Assembly (NCBI GenBank): GCA_015056655.1
Contig: SVFV01000017.1
Coordinates: 1-64,000 of the forward strand
From: Butyrivibrio sp.
GTDB taxonomy: Bacteria > Bacillota > Clostridia > Lachnospirales > Lachnospiraceae
DNA: 64,000 nt
Direction: 5' to 3'
Part shown: positions 42,076-52,839 of the stretch, piece after piece
How positions within the stretch are numbered: position 1 is the first letter of the stretch
Layout of the letters: every line of letters begins with the position of its first letter
The notes under the pieces: generated by a model
Database searches by the model: none
What the model was told of the DNA's origin: nothing
What the model saw: the letters and a program-made list of their open reading frames with translations, nothing else
Program-made: the position numbers and the translations under genes

Positions 42076-43768
42076 CTTCTTCCATTTCTTCGTTTTCTCT
42101 TTGGATAAGTTTTTCAAATTCTTTGGGAGCACAGGGCATTGCGAAGTAGAAGCCCTGAATTACATCGCATCCTGCCTTTTTCAGAAGGTCATATTGTTCC
42201 TGATTTTCTACTCCTTCAGCAACAACCCTGACTTTAAGGGATCTTGCAATATCCATCATAAGTTCAACCATCTTCATATCCTTGTTGCCCTCGTGGATAT
42301 TTTTAACAAATGCCATATCGAGCTTTAAAATGTCCAGCGGAATAGAGGTTATCATATTAAGTGATGAATAACCTGTTCCAAAGTCGTCCATTTCGATGGA
42401 AAAGCCCTTGTCGCGGAGCTTAGTTACAACCTTTATGATCTGATCTGAGTTCTCTGTATATGCTGATTCTGTGATTTCAAGATTGAGCATACCAGGGGAT
42501 ATCCAGTTGTTCTGAACAACTGTAAAAATCTCTTCTTCCAGGTCAGGAGCGCCAATATCAATTCGTGAGACATTCACAGAAACTGGGATTTTCAGGTCGA
42601 AATTTACCATCCATTCACCCACCTGCTTTGAAACCTCATCCCATACATAGTGGTCCAGCTTATGGATAAGACCATTTTCCTCAAAAAGAGGGATAAAGTT
42701 GTCGGGACGAAGAAGACCAAGCTCAGGATGATCCCAGCGAACAAGTGCTTCCGCTCCATACAAAGAATCTCTCTCTCCCTGTATAGCATACTTTGGCTGA
42801 TAATATACTTTGAACTGATGGTTTTCTATTCCAGACTTCATGTCATGAATAAGACGCTCATTGAGAGCTTCTCTTTCACTCATATCCTCGTCATATACAG
42901 AAATCTGGGTACTGTAGACACCTCTTATGCTGTTGCAGGCAATTCGTGCTTTGTCAAAGCGATGTTCTACTGTCAGGTCTTTGTTAACATTCTTATAGAT
43001 TCCCATTCTGATATAAACGCGGGAATTGTTCAGCATATCTTCTATGCCATTTTCTATTTTCTGAAGGATGGCTTCGGGATCAGAGCCGCTTGGGATATAG
43101 AGTAAAAACTCATCAGATCCGCTTCTTCCAGCTATTCCGCCATTTTCCTTAGCGATTTTCTTAACACTTTCTGCTATTTTTATCAGAATGTCATCGCCTG
43201 CACGCTTTCCCTGGAGCTCATTGATAAGGTGGAACTTATTAATGTTCATAACTATAGCGTCCATGGGATTATTGTTGTAATGAAGATCTCTGAAATGAGA
43301 ATACTCCATGAAATAGTCGTGGGAAAGAAGACCAGTCAGTGAATCATTCTGGGTCGCATGAATAAGGCCCCTGTCTTCTCTTATCTCGATAGCCCTGTCA
43401 ATTCGGGCCTTTATTACAGCAGGGTGATCGTAGGGTTTTGCGATAAAATCAACAGCCCCCAGCTTTAGACATTTAACCTCTTCATCCTTTTCAGAAGTGC
43501 AGACTATGACAGGAATCTGCTTTAAGACTTTATCTTCCTTCATAAACTTCAGCACTTCAAACCCGTCCATATCGGGCATCAAAAGGTCTAAAAGAACTAA
43601 TGAGAGCAAATCACTTTGCTCCCTTATAGTTTCAACTGCCTCGACACCATCCCGCGCGAAAATTCCTTCATAATCATTATCAAGGATGGTTTCAAGTATT
43701 TTTCTATTGATTGGCTCATCTTCTACGATGAGAACCTTGCGCTTTAACTGTTTGAGCTGCTCAACCAT
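42053..43768 (-). CDS. Response-regulator receiver + degenerate GGDEF (SGSDEF) + EAL protein
   Basis: REC domain with LLDLLMPDMDG; GRSGSDEFLLYI; GAEALVRWDHPELG; DDFGTGYSSL. Confidence 0.92.
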   Translation of the reverse strand: MVEQLKQLKRKVLIVEDEPINRKILETILDNDYEGIFARDGVEAVETIREQSDLLSLVLLDLLMPDMDGFEVLKFMKEDKVLKQIPVIVCTSEKDEEVKCLKLGAVDFIAKPYDHPAVIKARIDRAIEIREDRGLIHATQNDSLTGLLSHDYFMEYSHFRDLHYNNNPMDAIVMNINKFHLINELQGKRAGDDILIKIAESVKKIAKENGGIAGRSGSDEFLLYIPSGSDPEAILQKIENGIEDMLNNSRVYIRMGIYKNVNKDLTVEHRFDKARIACNSIRGVYSTQISVYDEDMSEREALNERLIHDMKSGIENHQFKVYYQPKYAIQGERDSLYGAEALVRWDHPELGLLRPDNFIPLFEENGLIHKLDHYVWDEVSKQVGEWMVNFDLKIPVSVNVSRIDIGAPDLEEEIFTVVQNNWISPGMLNLEITESAYTENSDQIIKVVTKLRDKGFSIEMDDFGTGYSSLNMITSIPLDILKLDMAFVKNIHEGNKDMKMVELMMDIARSLKVRVVAEGVENQEQYDLLKKAGCDVIQGFYFAMPCAPKEFEKLIQRENEEMEEEIKAALG

Positions 43769-43998
43769 GGTATTCTATCCCCTCATATTTTCCATGTGAC
43801 AAGAACATTTTATCATGCGTGTGTTTCCAAAATGATTTATAAGTTCTTAAAGTTGTATTAAATTTGATGAAATTTTTCAACGAAACATTGTATTTATGTG
43901 CCGTTGCATGGTAAGTTTTATATGGTATAGTGCGAAATAATGGAGAAAAGGTGCTATAATCGTTTCGACAGAAACAAAGATTTTAGGAGGACATATAA

Positions 43999-45579
43999 AT
44001 GATTAACTGGAAGAACCTGGATACACTTGCAGCTTTCGATGAGCTTAAGAGTGTAAAGCCTATCGATCTTGTAAGTGAGATGTCAGGAGAGAGCGGAGCT
44101 GAGAGAGTAAAGAAGTATTCTGTAAAGATGGCAGCAGGACTTGATTACAACTATGCTGCAAAGGAAGTAAACGACGATATTCTGAAGGCTCTTGATAAAC
44201 TTGCTAACGAGGCACAGCTTGCTGAGAAGTTTGAAGCACTTTATAACGGAGAAGTTATAAATACAGGCGAGAAGCGTATGGTTCTTCATCAGCTTACAAG
44301 AGGACAGCTCGGTGAAAACGTAATGGCTGACGGAGTTAATAAGCGTGAGTTTTATATAAATGAACAGAAGAGAATTGCAGATTTTGCTAACAAAGTACAT
44401 AGCGGTGAAATCGCAAATGCAAAGGGTGAGAAGTTCACAACTGTAGTACAGATCGGTATCGGCGGAAGTGACCTTGGCCCTCGTGCAATGTATCTTGCTC
44501 TTGAGAACTGGGCACACAAGACTGGTAACTTCAAGATGGAAGCTAAGTTCATCAGTAACGTAGATCCTGATGATGCTTCAGCAGTTCTTAATTCAATTGA
44601 TGTTGCTCATTCAATCTTTATCCTGGTTTCTAAGTCAGGAACAACACTTGAGACACTTACAAACCAGTCATTTGTAATGGATGCTTTAAAGAAGGCTGGT
44701 CTTGATGCTTCTAAGCACATGATCGCTGTTACATCAGAGACATCTCCTCTTGCAAAGAGTGATGACTTTATCGAAGCATTCTACATGGATGATTATATCG
44801 GCGGACGTTATTCTTCAACATCAGGCGTAGGTGGAGCAGTTCTTTCACTTGCATTTGGTCCTGACGTATTTGCACAGTTCCTTGACGGTGCAGCAGAAGA
44901 AGATAAGCTTGCTGCAAACAAGAACATGCTTGAGAATCCTGCAATGCTTGATGCAATGATCGGATTCTATGAGAGAAACGTACTTGGATATCCTGCAACA
45001 GCAGTACTTCCTTACTCACAGGGACTTAGCCGTTTCCCTGCTCACCTCCAGCAGCTTGATATGGAGTCAAATGGTAAGAGCGTTAACAGATTCGGTGAGC
45101 CTATCGATTATGTAACAGGCCCTGTAATCTTTGGTGAGCCTGGTACAAACGGACAGCACTCATTCTATCAGCTCCTTCACCAGGGAACAGATGTGATTCC
45201 TATGCAGTTCATTGGCTTCAAGAACAGTCAGCTTCGTAATGATGTTGATATTCAGGGCAGCACAAGCCAGCAGAAGCTTTGCGCTAACGTGGCAGCTCAG
45301 ATCGTTGCATTCGCATGTGGTAAGAAGGATGAGAACCTTAACAAGAACTTCAAGGGTGGACGTCCTTCCAGCATCATCATTGGTGATGAGCTTAATCCTA
45401 AGTCACTTGGAGCACTTCTTTCACACTTCGAGAACAAGGTTATGTTCCAGGGCTTTGTATGGAACGTTAACAGCTTTGACCAGGAAGGTGTACAGCTCGG
45501 TAAGGTTCTTGCAAAGAAGGTTCTTGCTCATGAGACAGACGGAGCACTTAAGGTATATAGCGACCTTTTAAACATCTGA
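43999..45579 (+). CDS. pgi: Glucose-6-phosphate isomerase
   Basis: VVQIGIGGSDLGPRAMYLAL, GGRYSSTSGVGG, GEPGTNGQHSFYQLLHQGT. Confidence 0.96.
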   Translation: MINWKNLDTLAAFDELKSVKPIDLVSEMSGESGAERVKKYSVKMAAGLDYNYAAKEVNDDILKALDKLANEAQLAEKFEALYNGEVINTGEKRMVLHQLTRGQLGENVMADGVNKREFYINEQKRIADFANKVHSGEIANAKGEKFTTVVQIGIGGSDLGPRAMYLALENWAHKTGNFKMEAKFISNVDPDDASAVLNSIDVAHSIFILVSKSGTTLETLTNQSFVMDALKKAGLDASKHMIAVTSETSPLAKSDDFIEAFYMDDYIGGRYSSTSGVGGAVLSLAFGPDVFAQFLDGAAEEDKLAANKNMLENPAMLDAMIGFYERNVLGYPATAVLPYSQGLSRFPAHLQQLDMESNGKSVNRFGEPIDYVTGPVIFGEPGTNGQHSFYQLLHQGTDVIPMQFIGFKNSQLRNDVDIQGSTSQQKLCANVAAQIVAFACGKKDENLNKNFKGGRPSSIIIGDELNPKSLGALLSHFENKVMFQGFVWNVNSFDQEGVQLGKVLAKKVLAHETDGALKVYSDLLNI

Positions 45580-45617
45580 TTATAGAATAGAATTACTAGT
45601 TTCTTAGGAGAGGGGAA

Positions 45618-47561
45618 ATGCTAGAAACTATTAGTAGTTACCATGCTAATTACACAGCGGTGGGTGATATCATTGTAATGGCGACAGTCATTGTATTTAT
45701 GATAATCATTCAAAGCGCATACATAGAGAAGAACAAGGAATTCCGTATTTTTACCGGAATTCTTGTTCAACTCTTTACTGCGGCCGCGGCAAATATCTAC
45801 TTTAATATGAAGGTCCATGAGCCAGGTTACCCGGTTTGGATTCTTTATCTATTAAGGTGGGGTTATTTACTCTGCCTGTTCTCAGTTCTGCATATGTTTG
45901 TCTTATATATGGGAGATCCCCTTAATCAGGGAGAAAAGATAGACAAAAGATATATGTGGTCGTCCAGAATCATTCTGATTGTCGCAGTTCTTTATAACAT
46001 AATCGGTACATTCTTTAAATTTGGGTTCTATATACAGGATGAGAAAGTCCATTCTGGCTTGAATATGTTCCCGATAGTATATATAGCCTTTGTTTCAATT
46101 ATCATGATCATGATAATTAACTATAGGCGGAAGGTCTTTACGCCAATCCTTATGGGCGTTATTTCTACATGCTCCATGTCATTCCTTGTAATGTTCATTC
46201 AGTACAGATATGGACAGATTTCATTTACAACAGCTACTTTCCTTTTCCCATGCTATGCAGTTTTATATCTGCTTCATTCAAGTGCGCTTGATGTAGAGAT
46301 GGGATCAGTGCATATCGGAGCATTTACAGGACATATAAAGGACCTGGGGGAAGCCGGAAAAGAAGGAATGCTATTCAGCATGTACCTTCCGGCTTTTGAG
46401 GAAGTAGGAAGAAAGTATCCAAAAGAAATCACCGATAAGATCAGGGATAACGTATATAGGCTTTTTAGAGGAACAACTATTTTCCAGATTTCCGGTGGAA
46501 GAACGATTCTTGTTATTGAGGCCTCGAAGAATCCGGACATTGAGTACGACATAAAAGAGATGCTTGATATATTTGCTTACGAATATGATATATACAAGCA
46601 GGATTACAAAATAGTAATTACAAAGACTATTGATAATAAGACTACTGGCAATGAATATCTTGGACTTATTCAGTATATTGAGACCAGGATGCCAATGAAT
46701 GATGTCCACGAGATTACTGAAAAAGAAGTAGATGCTTATCAGGAGTACAAATATATTGTTGATGAGCTGGCTGACATTTATAACAAGAAGGATATGGATG
46801 ATCCAAGAATTCTGGTTTTCTGTCAGCCCGTATACAACATTGAAACAGGGAAATTTGATACAGCCGAAGCTCTTATGAGAATGAAGCTTGAGAAGACAGG
46901 AATGGTTTTCCCTGACAAGTTCATTCCGATAGCGGAAAACAACGGATATATCCATGCACTGAGTTTGATCATTCTTTCAAAGACCTGTGCTCAGATAAGA
47001 AAGCTCATGGAAGAGGGCTATTATTTAAAGAGAATCTCTGTTAACTTCTCAATCATGGACGTAAGAGAAGAGCATTTCTGTTTCCATGTAAAGCAGATTG
47101 TTCAGGATAGGGGAGTTCCTTTTGATAAGGTGGCAATAGAAATAACAGAGAGCCAGAATGAGAAGGACTTTATGCTCATCAAGGAAAAGCTGTATGAGCT
47201 TAAACAGAGCGGAATAACCTTTTATCTGGATGACTTTGGAACAGGCTATTCAAACTTTGACAGAATCATGGAGCTGCCATTTGATATTATCAAGTTCGAC
47301 AGATCCCTTGTAATTGCAAGTGCAGAGGATGAAAAGACCAGAATCATGGTCAACCATCTGGCACAGCTGTTTGCAGATCTTGATTATTCAGTTCTATACG
47401 AAGGTATAGAGAATGAGGATGATGAAAAGAGATGTACAGAAATGCATGCAAGCTACCTGCAGGGTTATAAATACTCAAAGCCGATTCCTATTGAACAGCT
47501 CACTGAGTATTTTGAGAGAAAATATGATCCTCCGGTAGAGATAGCTAATCCATACGATTAA
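45618..47561 (+). CDS. Membrane EAL-domain protein (multi-TM N-terminus)
   Basis: N-terminal TM helices; TAEALMRMK and YLDDFGTGYSNFDRIMELPFDIIKFDRSL. Confidence 0.9.
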   Translation: MLETISSYHANYTAVGDIIVMATVIVFMIIIQSAYIEKNKEFRIFTGILVQLFTAAAANIYFNMKVHEPGYPVWILYLLRWGYLLCLFSVLHMFVLYMGDPLNQGEKIDKRYMWSSRIILIVAVLYNIIGTFFKFGFYIQDEKVHSGLNMFPIVYIAFVSIIMIMIINYRRKVFTPILMGVISTCSMSFLVMFIQYRYGQISFTTATFLFPCYAVLYLLHSSALDVEMGSVHIGAFTGHIKDLGEAGKEGMLFSMYLPAFEEVGRKYPKEITDKIRDNVYRLFRGTTIFQISGGRTILVIEASKNPDIEYDIKEMLDIFAYEYDIYKQDYKIVITKTIDNKTTGNEYLGLIQYIETRMPMNDVHEITEKEVDAYQEYKYIVDELADIYNKKDMDDPRILVFCQPVYNIETGKFDTAEALMRMKLEKTGMVFPDKFIPIAENNGYIHALSLIILSKTCAQIRKLMEEGYYLKRISVNFSIMDVREEHFCFHVKQIVQDRGVPFDKVAIEITESQNEKDFMLIKEKLYELKQSGITFYLDDFGTGYSNFDRIMELPFDIIKFDRSLVIASAEDEKTRIMVNHLAQLFADLDYSVLYEGIENEDDEKRCTEMHASYLQGYKYSKPIPIEQLTEYFERKYDPPVEIANPYD

Positions 47562-47568
47562 TATATAT

Positions 47569-47603
47569 AAGCCGTAGCAGACAGATGCTACGGCTTACTT
47601 TTT
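47569..47603. terminator. Bidirectional terminator
   Basis: AAGCCGTAGCA..TGCTACGGCTT between convergent genes. Confidence 0.9.
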
Positions 47604-47616
47604 GTCTTTAAATCTA

Positions 47617-48741
47617 TTATTTTAAAATATGTTCAACGCTGATGGTATTTCCTTTTGCTGTTACCTTAGCGTATGCGCCAGTTATAAGAGGCATCATGGG
47701 CGGAAGGTGTCCGATATCAAGATCCATAAGGACAGGAACCTGATACTCAGCTAAAAGGTCTGTTACGGCGTTGTACTGGTCAAGTCCCATCATCTCTTCG
47801 CCAAAGCAAAGGGGACGGCCAATCATAAAGCCCTTAACATATTTGAACCATCCTGTGCATTTCATCTGCCATATAGCCCTACGAATTGACATTACATTAA
47901 GGTCACAGGATTCGATGAACCAGATAATTCCATCCTCCTTATAGCGCTCATTAAAATCATCCACATGATCAAAATCTGTTCCGCGAAGATTAACAAGGCA
48001 GTCCATACATCCGCCAAGAAGTCTTCCTTCAAGAGTAATAGTAGAGTCTGTATCATCTAATTTAAGTTCCAATCCAGATCCATCGGGAACGAAAAACTTA
48101 TACTCTGTTTTTCTGTTAGGCTTGTATGGCTCAAGAGGATTTTCCTCTCTAAGTTCAGCTCTGTCGGGAGCAGCATTTTCCTCTACAATAGGATCGCCAT
48201 TTTCATCAAGAACTGGAAGAGCAGGCCCTTCCCACATATCATAGCCATGGGATACAAGGTTTCTGCCAGTGATAAGGTCTAAAGCATCCTGAACTGAAGA
48301 ATGCCAGGGCTCCATACCAAAGGATGATACACATGGACCATAGATAGCTGCAGTATCTGCTATAGTTGCTGATAGGAAAGTGAAATTAGTGTTGTCGGAA
48401 TAGCCCATGTACCATTTGGGAGTGCTCTTTTTAACAAGGTCAAAATCCATAAACGGAACGACCTCGCACATAAGCTCACCGCCGCCGCAGGAAATGATTG
48501 CATCAATTTCGTTATCAGTATAGGCCTCGTTGAGCTCTTTTCCGCAAAGATGAGGCTTATTACTTATACCAATTCCCTCTCCGGCGTAAGCGTTTGGACC
48601 AAGCTTCATCTTATAGCCAAGGGCTTTGAAATGCTCCTGGGCATTATTAAATAGTGAAATATAAGGCTCTGTAGAACACCCAAAGGAGGGTGCTACAAAG
48701 CCTATTGTACCGTTATCATGTAAAAACTCAGGATATCTCAT
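47617..48741 (-). CDS. S66 family peptidase (LD-carboxypeptidase/MccF-like)
   Basis: IGFVAPSFG, WYMGYSDNTNFTFLSATIA, GGCMDCLVNLRGT. Confidence 0.88.
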   Translation of the reverse strand: MRYPEFLHDNGTIGFVAPSFGCSTEPYISLFNNAQEHFKALGYKMKLGPNAYAGEGIGISNKPHLCGKELNEAYTDNEIDAIISCGGGELMCEVVPFMDFDLVKKSTPKWYMGYSDNTNFTFLSATIADTAAIYGPCVSSFGMEPWHSSVQDALDLITGRNLVSHGYDMWEGPALPVLDENGDPIVEENAAPDRAELREENPLEPYKPNRKTEYKFFVPDGSGLELKLDDTDSTITLEGRLLGGCMDCLVNLRGTDFDHVDDFNERYKEDGIIWFIESCDLNVMSIRRAIWQMKCTGWFKYVKGFMIGRPLCFGEEMMGLDQYNAVTDLLAEYQVPVLMDLDIGHLPPMMPLITGAYAKVTAKGNTISVEHILK

Positions 48742-49805
48742 GAAATAGTGTCCTCTATGATTTTAAGGATGGTTTCGGTTGCTCCAAACTGGTTGGACTT
48801 CTTCATCTTCTCAATGAACTTTTCTCTATTCTCATATACATCGAAGATGCTCTCAACAAGGATATCCTCATCAAGCTCCTCGTTGTCTATTACTACAGAA
48901 AAGCCCTGCTGTTCAAAGGACTTTGCATTGATTATCTGATCACCTCTGCTGCTCTTTGCAGAAAGAGGGATAAGTACGTTTGGTTTATTGAGGGCTGCAA
49001 GCTCGCAGATAGCGTTAGCACCTGCTCTTGAAACAACAACATCTGCCATTGCAAAGAGATCCTTCATCTCATTTTTAACATATTCAAACTGCTTATAGCC
49101 TTCTACCTGAAGTTTAAGGTTATCCATCTTTTCTTTGCCGCAAAGATGAACAATGTTGAAATATGGAAGGAGTCTGGGAAGAGCGAAACGAATAGTCTCA
49201 TTAATACTCTGTGCACCAAGACTTCCGCCTGTAACCATAATGACAGGCTTATCATCAGTGAATCCGCAGAACTTCTTGCCTGCTTCCTTAGAACCCTGCA
49301 TAAGCTCTTTACGGATGGGAGTTCCTGTGAGGCGAGCCTTATCGACAGGAAGCATCTCAAGGGTCTCAGGGAAATTGCAGCAAATAGTTTTTGCAGAAGA
49401 AAAACTAAGCTTGTTTGCAAGTCCGGGAGTCATATCGGATTCATGCAAAATGCAGGGAACTCCAAGACTGGCAGCCGCTTTAATAACAGGAACGGAAACA
49501 AATCCGCCCTTTGAAAATACAACATCAGGCTGAATCTTTTTAATAAGCTTTCTTGCTTCCATAAATCCCTTGCATACGCGGAAGGGATCAGTGAAGTTCT
49601 TTGGATCAAAATATCTGCGGAATTTACCTGTAGATATTGAGTAATAGGGAATATTGAAATCAGCTATCAGCTTTTTCTCAATACCATTGTGTGATCCAAT
49701 ATAGCTTATTTCATAGCCATTTGCCTTAAGCTCAGGAATAAGAGCCATATTAGGCGTAACATGACCGGCTGTACCTCCGCCGGTAAGGATTATCTTCTTT
49801 GACAC
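48738..49805 (-). CDS. murG: UDP-GlcNAc:MurNAc-pentapeptide transferase MurG
   Basis: ILTGGGTAGHVTPNMAL, VTGGSLGAQSIN, SRAGANAICELAAL. Confidence 0.95.
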   Translation of the reverse strand: MSKKIILTGGGTAGHVTPNMALIPELKANGYEISYIGSHNGIEKKLIADFNIPYYSISTGKFRRYFDPKNFTDPFRVCKGFMEARKLIKKIQPDVVFSKGGFVSVPVIKAAASLGVPCILHESDMTPGLANKLSFSSAKTICCNFPETLEMLPVDKARLTGTPIRKELMQGSKEAGKKFCGFTDDKPVIMVTGGSLGAQSINETIRFALPRLLPYFNIVHLCGKEKMDNLKLQVEGYKQFEYVKNEMKDLFAMADVVVSRAGANAICELAALNKPNVLIPLSAKSSRGDQIINAKSFEQQGFSVVIDNEELDEDILVESIFDVYENREKFIEKMKKSNQFGATETILKIIEDTIS

Positions 49806-49834
49806 TTTTATAACCTACCATTCAATATAAATAA

Positions 49835-50767
49835 TTAGAAATCAGTTTTCTCCATGAGGCTATGGACCTTTTTCCAGTATTTCTCAGGATCAATATAAGC
49901 ACCCTGAACATGGTCTGCGCCAAGAATGAGACAATACTGCTTGGGAGAAGCGCACTTCTCATAGAGACGAGCGCACATCTGAGGATCTATAACCTTGTCT
50001 TCATCTCCATGTATGAACAAAGTAGGAGTTTTAGACTTAGAAACAGCCTCAAGTACATCAACCTTTCTAATATCATAGCCGCACTTAAGCTGAACCATAA
50101 CTCTGATAAGGAAAAGAGCTACAGAAAGCGGAATAATACCGCCCTTAAGCTTCTTATATACATCTCCAAATTCCTCGCAGAGAGTGGTGTAGCTACTATC
50201 AGCTATAGCCATGATAACCTGCTCGGGGAGATGCTCACCTGTTGTCAAAAGAGTTGTGGCTGCGCCCATGCTTGTTCCATGAAGGAGGATTTTGGCCTTA
50301 TCATCATGACGGATGATCCAGTAAATCCATTCAAGAATATCGAGACGGTCATAGTAACCGTAGCCGATATAATTTCCTTCACTTTTGCCGAATCCGCGAA
50401 GATCCGGCAAAAGAACATTAATACCTTTTTCATGGTAATGCTTAGCGTAATAGCCCATAAATTCGCCATCGCTTTTAACACCATGGATACAGATTGCATA
50501 CTGATGAGAATCTGTGTCAGCTTTCACAAAAGTAGCGTGAAGACGAAGCTCATCGATAGACTCGACAAAAACATCTTCTTTTTTATCTGAATCAAGAGAT
50601 TTGAGCCATTTAACGGACTCAGCATCCATGGGATTTTTATCAATATCTTCCTGAGTTTTCTGTTTAGGAACAACTGAAAGATCATACAGGTATGAAGCTG
50701 CAGCTGCGCCTGAGCCGAGCACGGCAGAAACCAGGCCAAATAATACGAAATTTCGCTTTTTGCTCAT
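49835..50767 (-). CDS. Membrane-anchored alpha/beta hydrolase
   Basis: ICIHGVKSDGEFMGYYA, ILLHGTSMGAATTL nucleophile elbow (G-T-S-M-G), FIHGDEDKVI. Confidence 0.9.
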   Translation of the reverse strand: MSKKRNFVLFGLVSAVLGSGAAAASYLYDLSVVPKQKTQEDIDKNPMDAESVKWLKSLDSDKKEDVFVESIDELRLHATFVKADTDSHQYAICIHGVKSDGEFMGYYAKHYHEKGINVLLPDLRGFGKSEGNYIGYGYYDRLDILEWIYWIIRHDDKAKILLHGTSMGAATTLLTTGEHLPEQVIMAIADSSYTTLCEEFGDVYKKLKGGIIPLSVALFLIRVMVQLKCGYDIRKVDVLEAVSKSKTPTLFIHGDEDKVIDPQMCARLYEKCASPKQYCLILGADHVQGAYIDPEKYWKKVHSLMEKTDF

Positions 50768-50915
50768 GCAAGCCTCCTTGCTAAAGAAATTATAGAAATT
50801 TTAGCAAATACGAACAAATTATGCAATCAAGGGCGTATTATCATGGCAAAAATAAACGAAATATGGTATTGTAAAACTAAGTATATAGATTTGCAGTTCT
50901 TTTTTGTATTAATGT

Positions 50916-52823
50916 ATGAGGGGTGTACAAGTGATAGAAAGGAAACTTGCAGAGAAATTCAGGAGACTGTATACAGAAAACTCCATTAAATTAAATGACT
51001 ATGAGAACCAGCTCTATACTTTGCAGGATCCTTTCGATTGGGTTCAACTTCTATCAGAGCGCTCTTATGTCATGCGTGAAATCTATGCTGAAAATGAAGA
51101 GCTTATGTCTGAGCTGTGGGATAATTGCTCTGAGGAGATTACTCCCGAAGAAGCAGAGCTTCTTTATGATCTTGCCATAGGTTTTTTCTTTGACGGACAC
51201 CATGACTTCGCAGTTCTTACAAATTTCTGCGAAAAGATTTTACCTGTATTTGAAGAAATGCAGGAACCGGAATTTCTGGTAGCCATTTATCATGTTCTTG
51301 GAAATGAGTATGCAGCCTTTTATCGCACAATTAACGATAGAAAGGGCATGAACCTTGCTTTGGATTTCTATCGTAAATCTATCGAGCAGGCAAAAAATTA
51401 CACGAAGATTTCTACGCCTGAAATCAGAGAATTCATTTTTGAGGACTATTTCAACCTCATAAGCTACCTTGGAAATTTCTATTATAAATATGATGACAGA
51501 GTAATAGAGAGTATTGATCTTTACGAGCAGGCTCGAAAGCTTTGGGAGAGCAGTGAAGTTCAGGAGCTTGATAAAGACAGTAAGTTCATAAAGAGAATGC
51601 TCAATAGTATTGATGATGCTTTCCTTGCAAAGACCATGCACATCGAGGTTATGACTCCTGAAGAGAGGGAGAACTATTCAAAACTCGTAAAAGAAATGGC
51701 AGAAAGATCCTTTGCAGAAGGCGGAGATATTGAGGGAACACCAAGCTATCGCATTAGCATGACTTACAAGAGACTGATGAGAGAGATTTCATCAGAGGAG
51801 CTTTTGGAAAGCTTTATAAAATGTATTAACGAAATAATTCCTGCTCCGGATTATACGGGAGATGAGGAAGAGGCGCTGAACCTTATAATGCGTCACTTTA
51901 AATATGCTTGCACAGCTATCATGATTCTTAGAAGAATGAATTTGTCGCCAGCAGAGCTTGAAGAATGGACTGACAGATTCCTCCCTAAATCAATGAGCAT
52001 CATTGCAGATGTACCTTTCCAGTTTTTCGCAGGAACAATGCTTCCTGTATGTGCTGAATGGTATCATGCAGCAGAGCCTGTACTCACAGGAGAACTGAAT
52101 AAGGTTCAGTTCATGATGCATATGATAGTAAGAAGACAGCCATTTACCTATATCCATTCACAGATGGTTGCAAAGATTGCGACAATGATAGGTAAAGAGA
52201 TGCTGGATAAATGCCCTGAAGAGTTTGTTGGAATCAGGGGAATAGAGACAGTTGAAGAAGTACAAAAGAACAGAGCATATCTGCTTTCCTTTATTAACAT
52301 AAGCGGACTTGTACACGATATAGGAAAATGTAACATTCCTGAAGTTGTTAACAGACAGAATAGAAGTCTTACAAATGCAGAGTATGCAACAATCAGAAAA
52401 CACTGTGAACTTGGACATAGGATTGCTGAGGATAATGCAGCGCTTAAACCTTATGGTGATGTAATTTTAGGACACCATAAGCATTATGATGGCCTTCATG
52501 GATATCCTTTGGGATTTGATAATAACGAGTCTCCTATAAAGCTTATTATAGATATTATTTCTATATCAGACTCTTTGGACGCAGGAACAGATACTTTGTC
52601 ACGAAGCTATGCTCCTGGAAAAGAGTTCTCAAAGCTTATGAAAGAATTGGAGAATGAGGCTGGAACAAGATACAATCCCAAGATTGTTGAGACAATCAAA
52701 AATTCTACAGAACTAATTGTAGAGCTTACGAATCTCACAGGACCCGGAAGGTATGACATATGCTTCAATGCTATGCAGGAAATACTTGGAAATCCTAAGA
52801 AAAACAATACAGAAATTCTTTAA
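50916..52823 (+). CDS. Large helical-repeat protein with C-terminal HD-GYP-like domain (translation may start at GTG 50931)
   Basis: LVHDIGKCNIPEVVN, GHHKHYDGLHGYPLG; SD gaggggtg is better spaced to the GTG. Confidence 0.8.
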   Translation: MRGVQVIERKLAEKFRRLYTENSIKLNDYENQLYTLQDPFDWVQLLSERSYVMREIYAENEELMSELWDNCSEEITPEEAELLYDLAIGFFFDGHHDFAVLTNFCEKILPVFEEMQEPEFLVAIYHVLGNEYAAFYRTINDRKGMNLALDFYRKSIEQAKNYTKISTPEIREFIFEDYFNLISYLGNFYYKYDDRVIESIDLYEQARKLWESSEVQELDKDSKFIKRMLNSIDDAFLAKTMHIEVMTPEERENYSKLVKEMAERSFAEGGDIEGTPSYRISMTYKRLMREISSEELLESFIKCINEIIPAPDYTGDEEEALNLIMRHFKYACTAIMILRRMNLSPAELEEWTDRFLPKSMSIIADVPFQFFAGTMLPVCAEWYHAAEPVLTGELNKVQFMMHMIVRRQPFTYIHSQMVAKIATMIGKEMLDKCPEEFVGIRGIETVEEVQKNRAYLLSFINISGLVHDIGKCNIPEVVNRQNRSLTNAEYATIRKHCELGHRIAEDNAALKPYGDVILGHHKHYDGLHGYPLGFDNNESPIKLIIDIISISDSLDAGTDTLSRSYAPGKEFSKLMKELENEAGTRYNPKIVETIKNSTELIVELTNLTGPGRYDICFNAMQEILGNPKKNNTEIL

Positions 52824-52839
52824 GGAGTAGACATACCGG

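Noticed and set aside
49862-50590. 242-aa ORF opposite the alpha/beta hydrolase gene
   Set aside because: Shadow ORF; the minus-strand hydrolase has clear catalytic motifs.
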